Position numbers and translations under genes: made by a program. Positions 1 through 19,810 of a DNA stretch of 64,000 nucleotides are shown one piece after another (position 1 is the first letter of the stretch; the number at the start of each line of letters is the position of its first letter). The notes under the pieces are model-generated. The model worked only from the letters and a program-made list of their open reading frames with translations, searched no databases and was not told the origin of the DNA. Source of the stretch: Cavia porcellus (taxonomy: Eukaryota > Chordata > Mammalia > Rodentia > Caviidae); the NCBI RefSeq assembly GCF_034190915.1, contig NW_026947500.1, positions 22,628,501 through 22,692,500 on the forward strand, read 5' to 3'.

Positions 1-7520
<7,520 letters not shown>

Positions 7521-7740
7521 TGAGTTTATCCTTGAAGAGAACTTTCTTCTCTTTGTCTTGCACCCTTTACCAAGGACCCTAAAGGCAGATAAATGGGGAT
7601 GGTGGCGAGGAAGAATCAATGCAAAGCCACCAGGTTGCATGGAGAAGAGCAGCAACCAACTGCCAATGATAGAGTCAGAAGCCAGAGGAAACTCTGTGGT
7701 CTGTGTAAAAATAAAACCCTGCAGCTAAAAATTAAAACCA
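7521..7740 (+). other. FBP2: FBP2 3' untranslated region
   Basis: A short UTR of about 210 bp follows the stop. AATAAA at 7710-7715 is the obvious poly(A) signal, with ATTAAA about 20 bp further on, so cleavage probably falls near 7730-7745. A T/G-rich stretch (TTTGCTTTGTCTTCTGT) just downstream fits a downstream element. Confidence 0.7.
7710..7715 (+). terminator. AATAAA poly(A) signal of FBP2
   Basis: This is the canonical hexamer about 190 bp after the FBP2 stop codon, followed within 40 bp by a T/G-rich stretch. Confidence 0.7.
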
Positions 7741-9880
7741 GTTTGCTTTGTCTTCTGTCATGAACAGTGGCAAACAGGGCTGTATTTCTAAATGTATCAA
7801 CTTGGGGAGCCAGCAGCTATCCACTTGAGGGTAAAGTTATACAGATCAGTCGAGAATTTCTCCTGGGGCCGGGGTGAAGCAATTGCTTAGCCTGCGTGAG
7901 GCCATGGGGTTCAACCCCCAGCCCGCAAACAAACACAGTCTTAAAAATAAATAAATAATAAAACCAAAACGTCTTAAAATTTAATCTAAATATCTTATGA
8001 AATTCCTTCCTCATAGTTGATTCAATTTCTTAGACGTATTTTTGTGTCTTGTTTTGAATGAATTTTGAGTTAGAGATGCACTTACGACTATTAGGTTCTG
8101 GAGGTTTTGATTGAATATTTTCAGTACTTGGGTAATCAATAACTTGGAATGGAAAATGTGATTGCCTGTTGTCAAAAACAGATACTGAATGGAGTTAATA
8201 TTTAAGAATCGGTGCCTACTTTTCTCAACACATAAACTTGGACTTCACTTTAGGGGAAAATGTTTTCAGTACTACGGGGCCAGTGGATACTGGTTTAATT
8301 GATGATTCTTCATTGTCCAGATTGCATTGGGATTGAAGATGGGTAACACAGACATCTGAAATCTCAGCCCACTGGCTGAGATTATTATGTGTGTTTATGG
8401 ACCCGGATGCCAAAAATTCCTTAAGGAATGATTGACAGATCAAATCCAGAAACATTTAAAATAAAGAAGGCATCAGGATAAAATCAGACTTACTCCAGAA
8501 ACTTGAGAGAAACATAACACTAGGAAATCAAGTGAGATAATTCATTAGGTTAAGAAAAAGACCGTTTTTTGGAGGTGGGGGCAGTAGACACAAAGGAGGA
8601 AGCAGTTCTCCTTTCTCCTTCAGCTTTGAGCAGGGAGGTTACACAGCCCAAAGGCACAGTTCAACTTGAGTGTAGATCTGTGAACAACACGGTTTGACCC
8701 ACCAGGGCTGGGCAGCTACAGCAGAAACAGTAAAGTTTAATACATAATTGGAAATATTTTCTTCTCCCATAAAAGGAACAAAGAGTTTCCTCTTCTGGAA
8801 AGAATCTGCAGCGACCCATGCAGCTCTTGAGGTTCTTGGGATGAAGGGCCATGAGAGACTGAGAAAATAAAGAAAGCAAGCTGGGGTGGGGTGGAGCCCT
8901 AACTATCCTGATAGGAGGAAAGGAACTGGTCCCTCACTGCAGGGGCGTTTATTTATGCCTTTTAGAAACTTAATGTCATGTGACACCCTGTTGTCCTAGT
9001 AACCCACTGTTAAGGTTTTCTTGGGGCTAGGTGTTCTCTGGGCCGCAGCTTCTTCATAATGCTTGCCCTGGTTGCTCTTTGTTCTTGGGATGGCCATGCC
9101 CAGTCTTGCACATGTGGTCAATTTCCAGCTCCAACGGCTCCCAACAAGAATCTGGATTCTAACCACTGGGCTCTTAATGTTTTATTTAGAACTTCACCTA
9201 AAATGCATATGCCAAAGATTCAAACTGACAACTTCACTTCAAAATAACTTATGAATAACTGGACTCAGTGAGCTTGCAGCTGGAGGCAGCCTTGTTGGAA
9301 ACAAAGCTGGGGGCAGCACCTCTGATCACGGCATGCATGCATGGCTTAGATGAGTGTGGTAGGTGCACAGAGAAACATCCTTTAGCCGTTGGTGTGCTTT
9401 CTTCTTAAAGCTGAGGCCAAAGGCTCTGTATCAAACATAAGAGGAGGGAACTAGGGAAAGGCTGGGCTCTCAGTCCATTCTCAGAGGCTACACAGGAACA
9501 GGGTGAGGACACCATGGAATGAGGCCTTGGTGACTTGTGCTTTCATGGGCAGAGTTTTGAAGGATGTAAGCGATCTGAGAACCCCTTTCCTTCTGGTTTC
9601 TCTCTCCCTGTGGATCATCCACTCAGTGTAAAGGGCTGTGTCTGTTTCAAGAGGAACCCATTCATTTTTCCTACTTTTAAGTATTCCTCAAGAGTACCCT
9701 GTATGGGTCTGGCCCCTTCTTGGGGACATGGACCATTCACTGAGGAGTTGGGTTTCCAATTGTATTTTGGGAAGATGGACTTCACCAACTGGGAGCCACA
9801 CAGACACTTCAAAAAGAAAAAAGTCACAGAATCACTTTAATAAATGTTTTTTTTAAAAATAAGCCATCTGCTTCAAAGAA
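7741..9880. other. Intergenic, largely unrecognised; one ID-like SINE remnant
   Basis: Between FBP2 and the next repeats I find only a diverged tRNA-like piece at 7865-7930 (GGGGTTCAACCCCCA B-box region). Two stretches, near 8560-8990 and 9300-9560, look like decayed LTR sequence but carry no diagnostic ends. Confidence 0.5.
7865..7930 (+). repeat. Diverged ID-like/tRNA-type SINE fragment
   Basis: GGGGCCGGGG start and a strong B box, GGGGTTCAACCCCCAG. The A box is degraded and the tail is a run of A/C and AAATAAATAAATAA. Confidence 0.5.
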
Positions 9881-9889
9881 TTGTCAGGG

Positions 9890-10340
9890 TAAAATGAGGC
9901 ACAATTGAAACCACTGAGACAGACAGAGTTTAAGCAATACATGAGGACTTTATTGCAGACCAGGTGCAGCTGGGCCAAGGGCAAAAACACCATTGGAGCA
10001 AGGGACAAGAGCATGTTTTACAAGAGCACTTATGTAGGGGAGAGGGGTCACTGCTAGGGGGATGCAAAAGTTTGGGTCTCTGAGTAGGCAGTCAGGGCTG
10101 GCTGACAGACAAGACAGTGTTGGATAGCGGGTAGAGGGTGCTGGCAGGCACAGCATGTTTCTTATGGTTTTTCACAGAATTAGTTCTCTGCAGGTTGAGC
10201 TGCATGGGGAAGCTGATGGCCTCCTGTTGAACACTGTGCTCCTGCAGGTGTGAATAACAGATCTGCTTGGGGAATTTTTCTCTCCTAGTTGGGCAGGAGT
10301 CTAGTTTGGAGACCTGACAAGAATAACTGGGGTTAGGATG
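9890..10340 (-). mobile_element. Probable solo LTR of an endogenous retrovirus
   Basis: Read on the - strand the block has promoter-like, moderately GC-rich sequence, then AATAAA (complement of 9949-9954) and a short U5-like end. No flanking internal retroviral sequence is attached and I cannot place exact ends, so the class is unassigned. Confidence 0.35.
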
Positions 10341-10888
10341 TCAACTAGTCATTTGAGTAGAACGAAAAAAGGGCTCCAGATTATGTTCTACATGGATTAC
10401 AAAATTAAACATAAAATATCATAAAAATATTATGAAAAGATAAAGGGAATATATTTATGACCTTAAATGACCATAAAACCTAAAGCATAAAGCAAACAAA
10501 ACCAAAAAATGACATAAGGCAAAAAAAGATGTAAAGAACAGACAGATGTGGCTATCTTAAAATAAAAAAACCACATTACAAAGTTAAAAAAAAAACTGAT
10601 AGAGGAGAAAATATTTGGCACAGGTCTAGAGTAACTCCAAGCCACTGCCAGCGTGCTCTCAGGCTCCACAAGAGACAAGCAAGAAAGGTAGTGTAGGGTG
10701 GTGCACAGTGGTGCTGGGTCTAGAATACAGTTCTATGTTTGCACTGGATCTGGGCCACTGCACTTTTTGTGCAGGAGAGAAGGAGGAGCAGCTGGAGTGA
10801 GAGCACTTCTGGAAGATCATTAATGCTATTCACTACTACAGCCCAAATGGTCATAAGCCAGTGAATTGAACAGAAAAACAGTTTCAAA

Positions 10889-11100
10889 GAAGTCAACCCC
10901 TTCCTGTGAGTCAGTAGTAGTGGCAGGCCATGGGGAGAAACAAGAAGCCAATCCCTTCCTGTGAGCCAGTGTCAGCCATGTGGACTGTTGGGAGAAGAAA
11001 CAAGAAGCCAACCCTTCCAACGAGTCAGTGGTAGTTACAGGCTATGAGGATGAAAAACAAGAAGCCAATCCCTTCCTGTGAGATGGCCAGTGCACGGGGT
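10889..11100 (+). repeat. Four tandem units of 54-60 bp
   Basis: The phrase AGAAGCCAATCCCTTCCTGTGAG recurs with small changes at about 10889, 10943, 11003 and 11060, each followed by a GTCAGTGGTAGTGGCAGGCCATG-like stretch. It leads directly into the repeat element at 11100-11730, so it is probably the 5' part of that element. Confidence 0.75.
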
Positions 11101-11730
11101 AGGAGACAAGAAGAGCTGAGCCCCACTCCACCACCGTTAGGTAAGCAACCAGCTGATCTGGAGAAACACAGGCTGGGATGATAGATACTAAGGTAGAAAA
11201 AAAAACCAACTGAATCCTTATAATGTTTAGTATTTGACGGACTTTGCAGGCCTAAGGCTAGTGGTCTAAGCATCTATTTGGAGCATAAAAATATGCAGTA
11301 TAGCAACTATGGAGGATTTCCTTCTGAAGGCGGTAGTCATTGTTAGTTCCCTATTATCTTGTTTTAAAGTCCTGTATTGTTTTCATTGTTTTGTTTTGTT
11401 TGGTCTTATTCTATTTTTGTTTTGTTTTGTTTGATTTTGTTATATCTGATGGCATGGGCAGCTATTTCAAAAATGACAAGATATATTATGGTAGCCATTG
11501 TTGATTTCCTGTTATCTTATTTTGAAATCCTGTATCACTTAAATTGTTTTGTTTTGATTTGTTTTACTCTATTTTATTTTGTTTGATTTTATTATGTCTG
11601 ATAGTATGGGCAGCGATGCTGAAGATAGTAAGAGGCATTATGGTACTCATTGTTGATTTCCTATATCTTGTTTTAACATCCTGTATTACTTTCACATTTT
11701 GTTTTGATTGATTTTATTGGTTTTATTCCT
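11100..11730 (+). repeat. Interspersed repeat with about 150-bp internal units
   Basis: It shares GCAACCAGCTGATCTGGAGAAACACAGGCTG with the copy at 53.1 kb, then carries units starting GGTAGTCATTG (11333), GGTAGCCATTG (11491) and GGTACTCATTG (11643), each followed by TTGATTTCCTATTATCTTGTTTTGAAGTCCTGTATT-like sequence and a TTTTGTTTTGATTGGTTTTATT run. The end is GGTTTTATTCCTTTTAAAAAAA. The same units occur in the 3' regions of the half-L1-like elements at 39.3-48.4 kb. Confidence 0.75.
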
Positions 11731-11739
11731 TTTAAAAAA

Positions 11740-13260
11740 ATCTTAAAAGTTTTGATCACTTGCAGATAACCAACAGAAACTATTTCTTCAGTTTCTTGTT
11801 CACTTGGACAAGATCTAAAAATGCATTGATTGTAATCAAGAAATATTACTGACCATTGTGAATAATTGCACACATATGTTTGAAAATAAAGAATATGGAG
11901 AAGATGGGAATGGGAAAGATCATGCCAGCACCTACATTTGACATGGATAAGTTAAAATCTACACTGAAATTGTTCATGAGAGACTGGAGTGACACTGGGA
12001 CAGCAGAAAGGGTTGCCTGCTACCAGCCAGGCATTACAGAAATGTTTTAAATTTTCCAAAAGAAAGACGGCATCTTTCTAAAGTAAATATTCTAGTACTG
12101 GGTGCTGGACTAGGAAGACTGGCCTGGGAAATAGCTGTGTGAGTTATTCTTGTCAGGCAAATGAATTCTCTTTTCTTCCAGCTTTTTATTCAATGAATGT
12201 TCTGAAATTAATAAATACAAACTTTATTCCTGAAGTCATCATTTTAGCAATAACAGGAAATCAGGTTATCAGCTTTAACCCATCTTTTTTGCTGATGTTG
12301 ACCCCCACAGTCTTATTCCTGGTTCTCACTTTCTGTGACAGCAGGACATTTTAGGAGACTCATTCAGAATGCAATGCCTGGGACTGTAATGCCACCTATT
12401 TCTTCATATAAAACACAGCTCACTATGTAATTAATGACATTGATACAATATGGAAAATACTCAACCCAGGTGGAATTTGGATAAATCTTGGTCCTTTGCT
12501 GTAACCACTTTGAAAATTCTGCAAATAAACCCTTCATAGAATTCAGCTATGGGGATGTGAAAAAAAATGTTGCCCCAGCATATTGATTCCAGGTACAAGT
12601 GGAAAAAGAATCTCTGTTATCAACATATTGTGTGGAATGGTCTCTCTGTAATGAAATACTACTATGAATGTGTCTGTTTGTGGTTCATAAGACATAATGA
12701 TTTTAAGTGACATTACATGGGGGAAAATTTAATTAAGATAAATACACTGAAATAAACACCTCAAAATCAGTCATGAGTGATAACAGAATACAATCTCAAA
12801 ATAGTAATCCCTTCTTATCTAGCAAAATTTAGAAAAATAGTGCCTGTTTTCTTAATGTCTATTGCTTTCTTCAGAGATATACTATACTATACAGATTTGT
12901 ACTATACAAGTAAAAATGGAGGAAATGTCTTAAAATTCATTGAAGGCCAGAATTGTCTTTCAGCACAAAAAAACTCCAATGTCTTCATGAAACTGTCTTG
13001 CAAGTCTGCTGTATTAATGACTGATGGTACTGAATTCCATAATGACTTCCTTTTTTGTTTTACATGCCCTCCACATGCTATTTTTAGAAGGCTGTAAGGA
13101 TTTTCTAACACACTCAATGTCTGGAATTGGAACTATTTGTTTTGGACCCAAGTCATCTATACATAAAATGTATATTCTTTTATCATTAAAATTAGTTGAT
13201 TTTTTTTAGATCAGCTGAATTGAGAAGCCTCAACATTTCATTTTTAAAAAGGGGGAGCCA
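11740..13260. other. AT-rich intergenic stretch, nothing recognised
   Basis: Several short frames (for example near 12140 and 12780) look like random AT-rich reading frames. There is no family signature and no splice structure I can support. Confidence 0.5.
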
Positions 13261-13264
13261 GCAG

Positions 13265-14677
13265 CAGGAAAATAACATGACAAGGATAGGTCAATATATC
13301 AGTTGCAATCATCAATGTTAATGGTCTCAATTCACCAATCAAAAGACACAATTTACCAGAATGGCTCAAGAAGCAAGATTCAATATGCTGCATACAAAAA
13401 ACATTTAATTCAAAAAGAAATTCATAGACTAAAAGTCAAAAGGATGGAAAACAATACTCCATGCAACAGGAACTCAGGGAAAAGAAAAGGTAGCTATTCT
13501 ATTTGCAGACAAAGCGAATTTCAAGCCAAGACTGATGCAGAGAGTTACAAAGGTCACTGCATCCTTTTAAAGCAAACAATCCAAGAATAAGCGATAACAA
13601 CCATCAATATTTATGCAACAAATACCAGTGTACCCAACTTTATAAAATAAATATTAATGGGCAAGAAAAATCAAATAAGCACTATACAGTTGTATTGGGG
13701 GATCTCAATAACCCACTGTCACAAAAGGATCAACCAGACAAAAAATGAACAGTGAAATATTAGAACTTAACCAAATTTTGAACAAAAGGACTTAGGGGAT
13801 GCTACAAAATGTTCTATTCCACATCAGACTAGACATTCTTCTCAGCTGCACACAAGACCTTCTCCAAAATAGACCACATACTATCCTATAGAGTACACTT
13901 AAGTAAATGCAAAGGAATTGAAACTATCCCATGCAAGTTATGAGATTATAGTGCAATGAAATTGGAATTCAGTGGGAAAATAAATCACAAAAATTTCATA
14001 AACACATGGATATTAAATAGCACCCTCCTGAACAACCAATGAGACACAAATGAAATTAAAAAATTAGACAGTTTCTACAATTAAATGATAACAATACAAC
14101 ATACTGTAATTTATGGGACATAATGAAAGTAATCCTATGAGGAAAATTTATAGCAGTGAATATCCATATCAGGAAAACAGCAAGCATGAATAAACAACTT
14201 ATTGGTGAACCTCAAACTTCTAGAAAAAAAAGTAGGCTAAAGCAAAAATTCATACAAGGGTGGAAACTATAAAGATCAGAGCAGAAATTAATACATAGGA
14301 GACTAAGAAAACAATACAAAGTATCAATAAATCAAACAGTTGGTTCTTTGAAAGATTAAATAAAATCAACAAACCTTTAGCCAACCTTATCAAAAAAAAA
14401 GGAAAGAAAAGACTCAAATCCATGCAGTTAGGAATGAAAAGGATAAAATCACAATGGATGCTGCAAAAATCCAGAAGATCACCTGCACCTACTTTGAGAA
14501 CTTGTATTCTGATAAGCTGGAAAATGCAGAAGAAATGGACAGATTCCTAGATACATATGAATTGCCAAAACTGAATCAAGAGGATACAGAAATCCTAAAT
14601 AAACCACTGTCAATCAATAAAATTGAAGATGTAACTAAAAATCTACAACAAAGAAAAGTCCAGGCCATAAACAGCAT

Positions 14678-14680
<3 letters not shown>
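13265..14680 (+). mobile_element. LINE-1 ORF2 fragment (5' half), decayed
   Basis: Starts with the endonuclease-domain opening (ATCATCAATGTTAATGGTCTCAATTCACC, an INVNGLNSP-type motif). At 14454-14660 it encodes a [20 protein letters not shown]...[16 protein letters not shown] segment typical of the linker before reverse transcriptase. Many stops and frameshifts are present. It is cut off at a (CA)n microsatellite at 14680 with no reverse-transcriptase core following. Confidence 0.85.

Positions 14681-14726
<46 letters not shown>
14680..14726 (+). repeat. (CA)n microsatellite
   Basis: About 23 CA units, preceded by GCATGCG, sitting exactly at the point where the L1 ORF2 fragment stops. Confidence 0.97.
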
Positions 14727-14728
<2 letters not shown>

Positions 14729-14729
14729 T

Positions 14730-16585
14730 TCTGCAAACTAGCAAGCCTGAAAGCTGGAGGGCAGGTAAGTGAGCTAAAAACTTGAGTAAGTTACACCCTT
14801 CAGGCAGATTTTCTTCTTTTCTAGGAAACCCCAGTTTCACTCATGAGGTTTCTGTTGATGGAATGAGACCTACTCACGTTACCAAGAATAATCTCCTTCC
14901 TTCAAGTTAGTTACTGTAGATGTTAATCACAGCCAAAGACTAATTTCATGGGAACCTCTAAACCAGTATTTCACCAAAGAACTGGGCGCCACATCCTGGC
15001 CCACTTAATGCATAAATTAACAATCACAATCCTTAAGTACAAAGGTGGTAAAATAAAAAAGCACACATACACAATGAACAACAATGTAGATGAGAAACAA
15101 CAGGAAGGCACCTTCCACAGTTGCCAATTCGAATGGTACTCATCCCAGTCTTAGGGTGCTAAAAGTACTATTGAACCAACAGACCCAGTACTCAGCTCCG
15201 TCCCTTGAGGGAACGCCTGTCAATAGCTGGGACACTCACAGCCTGAGAGCTTGTCCAGTGTTGTTTACATTCCCTTCTCTGATTGGGCTCGGCCAGCTGG
15301 AGGGTCATGCAGTCAGCCCCTGAGAAATCAGAAGCCATCAACAGGCAACAAACAGCTCAGGGTTTCTGGGACAATGAAAAAAGAGACACACACATGTGCA
15401 CTGCTGCAGGTGTTTTCCCCCGCATTTGGAATTTAATCTTCTGAAACAGGAGCAATATCTGTAGTGCTCGGTCATCTGCTCCCAGTAGAGCCCATGCTCT
15501 GTACCATTATTTCACAGTCCTGTGCTCACAGCAGCCAGTCCCTCAGGATAAATGGAGCATTTGGTGACAGTTGTTCTCTTTCCCCATGCCAACAGTCACT
15601 TGAGTTTTTTGTTTTGTTTTGTTTTGGTACCAAGAATCAAACTCATGACTGTAGGCTTGCCAGACAGGCACTTATCCTGCTAAGCTATATCCCCAGCTCA
15701 GTGAAACTTTGGTGTTACTCAAAAGGGAAATGAGGTTAGAAAACACATCCAACTTTAAATTCTATAGGAAACATACAAAGCATGTGTGCTTACCTTTAAC
15801 TTTTTCTTTGTTACAAAAATTGGCAGTAAGCCAAGCTGAAACTGATTCAAGTTTGTAAATATGCCTTGGTGGCAGTGAATGGAAGCACATGTACTACTAT
15901 GAATGGAGGCTTCCTACTGACTCAGTCCTTTTCTTCCTCCCCCAAATACTAGGGGAGGAACATCCCCAAATACTAGGATCACACAGCCACATACTCAAAT
16001 TACCCCCTGGTTATATACACTGAATCATTTTTTTCCTTTATATTTAACAAGGATAAGAAATTATGAAGATAAAAACAAAATTATCCTCCTGTAGTTATAT
16101 TTCTATAATAATCAAACCTAGTTTTCAGTTGTTTCTTATCTACTGGCTTCTTATTAAATAGATTTTAAAAACTATGGTAGATGCAGCTTGGAACATTTCA
16201 CAAATTTAAATAAATATTTTAAAAGTTATGAAACTTTAAATATCCACATAATAGCTTAGACATCTAAAGATCCTCACACTTCCAGTCAATTTAGCACATA
16301 GGATTTGCTTTAGAGTCTTAAGTTGTAATTCCAAGCCTTAGCTAGCCTGTTATGGTAAAGAGTGGCGACAGTCACAAAGGAGTCCTTTTTGGATGGAAAT
16401 TTACAAGCCAAGCATGACATAGTATGCTTTCCAGAAACAACCATAAGCTTTCCACTAAGCAAGAATACCTCCCAGACTCTCTCCCTCACCACAAGAATTT
16501 TAGCTGTACTTGATGATTTTCTCCACAAAGGAAGAAGCAGCAAGAGTTTATCTGAAACTAAAGCTCGCTCATAAGAAGACTCGCA
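14730..16585. other. Intergenic, unrecognised apart from one SINE
   Basis: Holds an antisense ID-like SINE (15626-15700). The rest, including AT-rich 15700-16300, shows no repeat family or gene that I can name. A short CCCCAAATACTAGG duplication is seen near 15940-15977. Confidence 0.5.
15626..15700 (-). repeat. ID-like tRNA-derived SINE, antisense
   Basis: GGTACCAAGAATCAAACTCATGAC (B box complement), GCCAGACAGGCACTTAT and GCTAAGCTATATCCCCAGC (A box complement), preceded by the (T/TTTTG) tail. Confidence 0.85.
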
Positions 16586-16690
16586 TCCAGGCATGGTGGC
16601 ACACACCTATAATCCCAGCTCTCATGAGGCTGAGGCAGGAGGACTGCTGTGAGTTCAAGACCAGCCCATACTACAAAATACCTGATGCCC
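16586..16690 (+). repeat. B1-like SINE, sense, truncated
   Basis: CCAGGCATGGTGGCACACACCTATAATCCCAGC through GAGTTCAAGACCAGCC; the 3' third is missing. Confidence 0.85.
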
Positions 16691-16704
16691 ACAAGTTGAG
16701 AAGT

Positions 16705-17160
16705 CAGGTTTATTTATCTCAGTTTGCAGAGGTTTCAGTCCATAGTCAGCTGGCTTTGAGTCAGAGTAGCATGGCAGAGGGGCATCCCACAGGAGAAACA
16801 GTCCATGACACAGAAGACAGAAAGCGGTGAACAGTGCTCCCTTTTCCTTTTTTTTTGGTACCAGGGATCGAAGGAATTCATGACCTTGAGCTTGCCAGAC
16901 AGGCACGTACGCCACTGAGCTAAATCCCCGGCTCCCTTTTCCTTTATATTCCATCCAGGGTACAGGCCAATGGTTGGTGTCACCCACATATGGAGTTGGG
17001 CTTTCCATTATATACAACCAGAACAATCTGTGAACTAATCCAGTTATCCTTAATCCAGTATCACACACCCATGATCCAGCCACCTCTCAAAGACCCCACT
17101 TATGAGGCCTGAGGTTTTGCAGGGACATCTAGATAGAAGACATGACATGGTATAACCCAG
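16705..17160 (+). repeat. Interspersed repeat of unresolved class, interrupted by a SINE
   Basis: Contains CAGGTTTATTTATCTCAGTTTGCAGAGGTTTCAGTCCATAGTCAGCTGGCT and, beyond an ID SINE, CACCCATGATCCAGCCACCTCTC. Related TTTAGCTCACAATTTG/TTCACAGGCAACTGGCTCC stretches occur at 33490-33650 and 43410-43850. I recognise the pattern as a dispersed mammalian repeat but cannot name its class by eye. Confidence 0.5.
16848..16936 (-). repeat. ID-like tRNA-derived SINE, antisense
   Basis: TTTTTTTTGGTACCAGGGATCG, GCCAGACAGGCACGTACGCCACTGAGCTAAATCCCCGGCTCC. It sits inside the unresolved repeat at 16705-17160. Confidence 0.9.
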
Positions 17161-17417
17161 GACTTGGACAGAGAAGTATTTCAGAGTTACAGCCAGTGAG
17201 TAACTACATAAAGATGTGGAATCGTGTTTCTATGTAAAGGTGTAGAGCGAATCAGTACACAGAGTGAAAATTCATTCAGTGTTGCCTGAATAGTAGTGTT
17301 TATCTCAGGTCTTGCCATAAGACTTAGCCTCCTGTATCCTGGGAAGGACCTTACCATCTTTATGGAAGGTGCAGTTGAAACTCTTGCCTTCCTGAAGGCC
17401 CCCACTTCTCACTGATC

Positions 17418-19625
17418 CTTTTTTTAACTGTATTTGTTAGTGCGTATTGCCATACATATTGATCACATTCATCACAGAGAATCTGTACTTATTATCCTCC
17501 CCTCCCTTTAATCCTTCCTCACCCCCATTTACAAAAGATGTTTTTATTTTTTCTTTCATTTTCTTTACTTTTCCCTTCCTTCCTTCCCTCCACCTTATTT
17601 GCCTTCCTATTTGAACACGTGCTCCCTACTTCCCAATATCTATCCTGCACTCTGTTCCTCATTTACACTTTGCATTTCTCATACAAGAGAAGCAATGCTA
17701 ATGCTATATTTAATCTTGTCTTATATTCAAGATTATGGCCTTAATGTGCATCCATTTACCTACAAATGACTCAAGTTTATCTTTCTTTATGGCAGAGTTG
17801 TGCTCCATTGTATATAAATAACATATTTTTAAATTTTTCCCCCCCTTTGGAGACAGGGTCTCACTATGCATGCAGTTCAGGCTGGACTTGAGCTCACTTT
17901 GTAGCCCAGGCAGATCTCAAACTCGCAACAATCCTCCTGCCTCAACCTCCCAAGTGCTGAGGTTACAAGCATGGGCTACCATGCCCAGCTCCATTCTTCT
18001 TGATAGCCATATGGGCGGTTTCCAAGATTTAGCTATTATAAATGGTACTGCTATGCACCTGAATATGCATATATCACTGTGGCATGATGCTTTTAACTCT
18101 TTCAGAAGATACCTAGAAGGGAAAATCCTAGGTCAAATAGAGGCTCTAGATTTAGTTTTTCGAGGTATCTCCATACTGATTTCTATGAGGGCTATACCAG
18201 TATACACTCCCAACAGCATTTTTATAGGTTGACTTCATCTTCTTGAACTGAGACGGAATCTCAGTGTTTTAACTTGCATTTCTCAAATGAATGGTGATGT
18301 TGAGTATTTTTCCATATAGTTATTTGCTGTGTGCATTTTTTCATCTGAGAAATGTCTATTCGTTTCAGATGCTCAGTTTTGAACTGTTACTTTAAATTTA
18401 GGGAATCTGATCTTTTAGTATTTTATATATTCTACGTATTAGTCCTTTTCTGAGGAGTAGCTGGTACAAATTTTTTTCCCCATTCTGCGGCTTGTCTCTT
18501 CACTCTGTTGGTGGTTTCTTTTAATGTGCAAAAGCTTTTAATTTCATGTGATCCTCATTGATTCTAGTATTTCCTGTGTCATCAGGGTTTTATACATAAA
18601 TTTTGCCTACAACTATATCTTCTAGAGTTTTACCTATTCTATCTTCCAGTAGATTGCTTCCATTTAATATTTAGATCCTTGATCCATTTTGATTTTAGTT
18701 TAGTACATGGTGAGAGATATGGGTCTAAGTTCAATTTTTGGCATATGGAAAGCCATTTTTCCCAGCACCAGTTATTTAAAAAGACTATCTTTCTTCCAGT
18801 GAATGTTTTTGGCCTCTTTGTCAAAGATAAGGTAGCTACATGTACTGAGAGTTGTTTCTGCATCTTCTATTCTGTTCTGCTGATCCTCGGATCTGGGTTT
18901 TTTGTTGTTTTTTGGGGTTTTGTCTTGATTTTGTTTGCTTTTGGTTTTTAGTGGTTTTTGTTTTGTTTTGTTAGTACCATGCTGTTTTTACACAGTAGCT
19001 TTGTAATGTAACTTCAAATCAGAGACTATGATGCCTCCTGCCTGGCCCCTGTTGCCCAGAATTGGTTTTGCTATTCTAGGTCTCTCCTGGTTCCATATGA
19101 ATTTTAGGACAGTTTTCTCTAATTCTGTGAGATACAGACTCAAAGAATCTAGCTGAGGACCTGAACCCCATGGCATTTTGGGAGTCTTCTATTAAAGTAT
19201 CATGTCACCAGTAAACAATGATAATTTAACTTTTTGCTTTCCTATCTATAATCTTTTTAATCTTTCTTTTACCTAATTGCTCTGGCTAATGTTTACAGAA
19301 CTACAAGTGATGATAGTAGGTATCCTTGTCTTGGTCTTGATTTTAAGAGTAAAAGTTTTTCGCTTTTGAGCATTTATTGTTAGTTCATCATAGATGGTTT
19401 TTATCACATTGAGGACCTTCTATTCCAATTTACTATAGAATTGTTTTTCATCATGAATGGCTGCTATACTTTGTCAAATGATTTTTCTGCATCTATTGAG
19501 ATAATCATATGGTTTTTCTCCTTGGCTCTAATATGGTATATTACATTTATTAATCTGCAAATGTCACCTCTTTAGTTAATGTCTACTTTCCATTGATGTC
19601 CCCTTGGCATGGTTGATCACTGACA
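17418..19625 (-). mobile_element. LINE-1, 5'-truncated: ORF2 C-terminal part and 3'UTR
   Basis: On the - strand, 19176-18988 encodes [27 protein letters not shown]...[15 protein letters not shown], the hallmark of the L1 ORF2 C-terminal region. Sequence from 19600 down to about 18000 reads as further ORF2 and 3' sequence with stops, and 17418-17425 is a T-run (poly(A) tail in reverse). A B1 SINE (17846-17995) has landed in its 3' part. Confidence 0.88.
17846..17995 (-). repeat. B1-like SINE, antisense
   Basis: GGAGACAGGGTCTCACTATGCATGCAGTTCAGGCTGG through AACCTCCCAAGTGCTGAGG to CCATGCCCAGC. Confidence 0.92.
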
Positions 19626-19810
19626 TTTTTCCCACCTCCATTTACTGGAGATAGGAGGTTGCAGTGTACTTTGCTCAGTACCAAGTTTTCCAGCAATGGG
19701 CCACAGTATTGTTAAATATTCTAAGCCAATCCAGATATCTGCATATCAAGGAAAGCAATTAATAGTAACAACTATGTCACCTTGGCTACAGTAATAAAAT
19801 CAGCATCAAA

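Noticed and set aside
13303..13590. A 95-codon frame as an independent small gene
   Set aside because: The nucleotide sequence is the start of L1 ORF2 read in a shifted frame.
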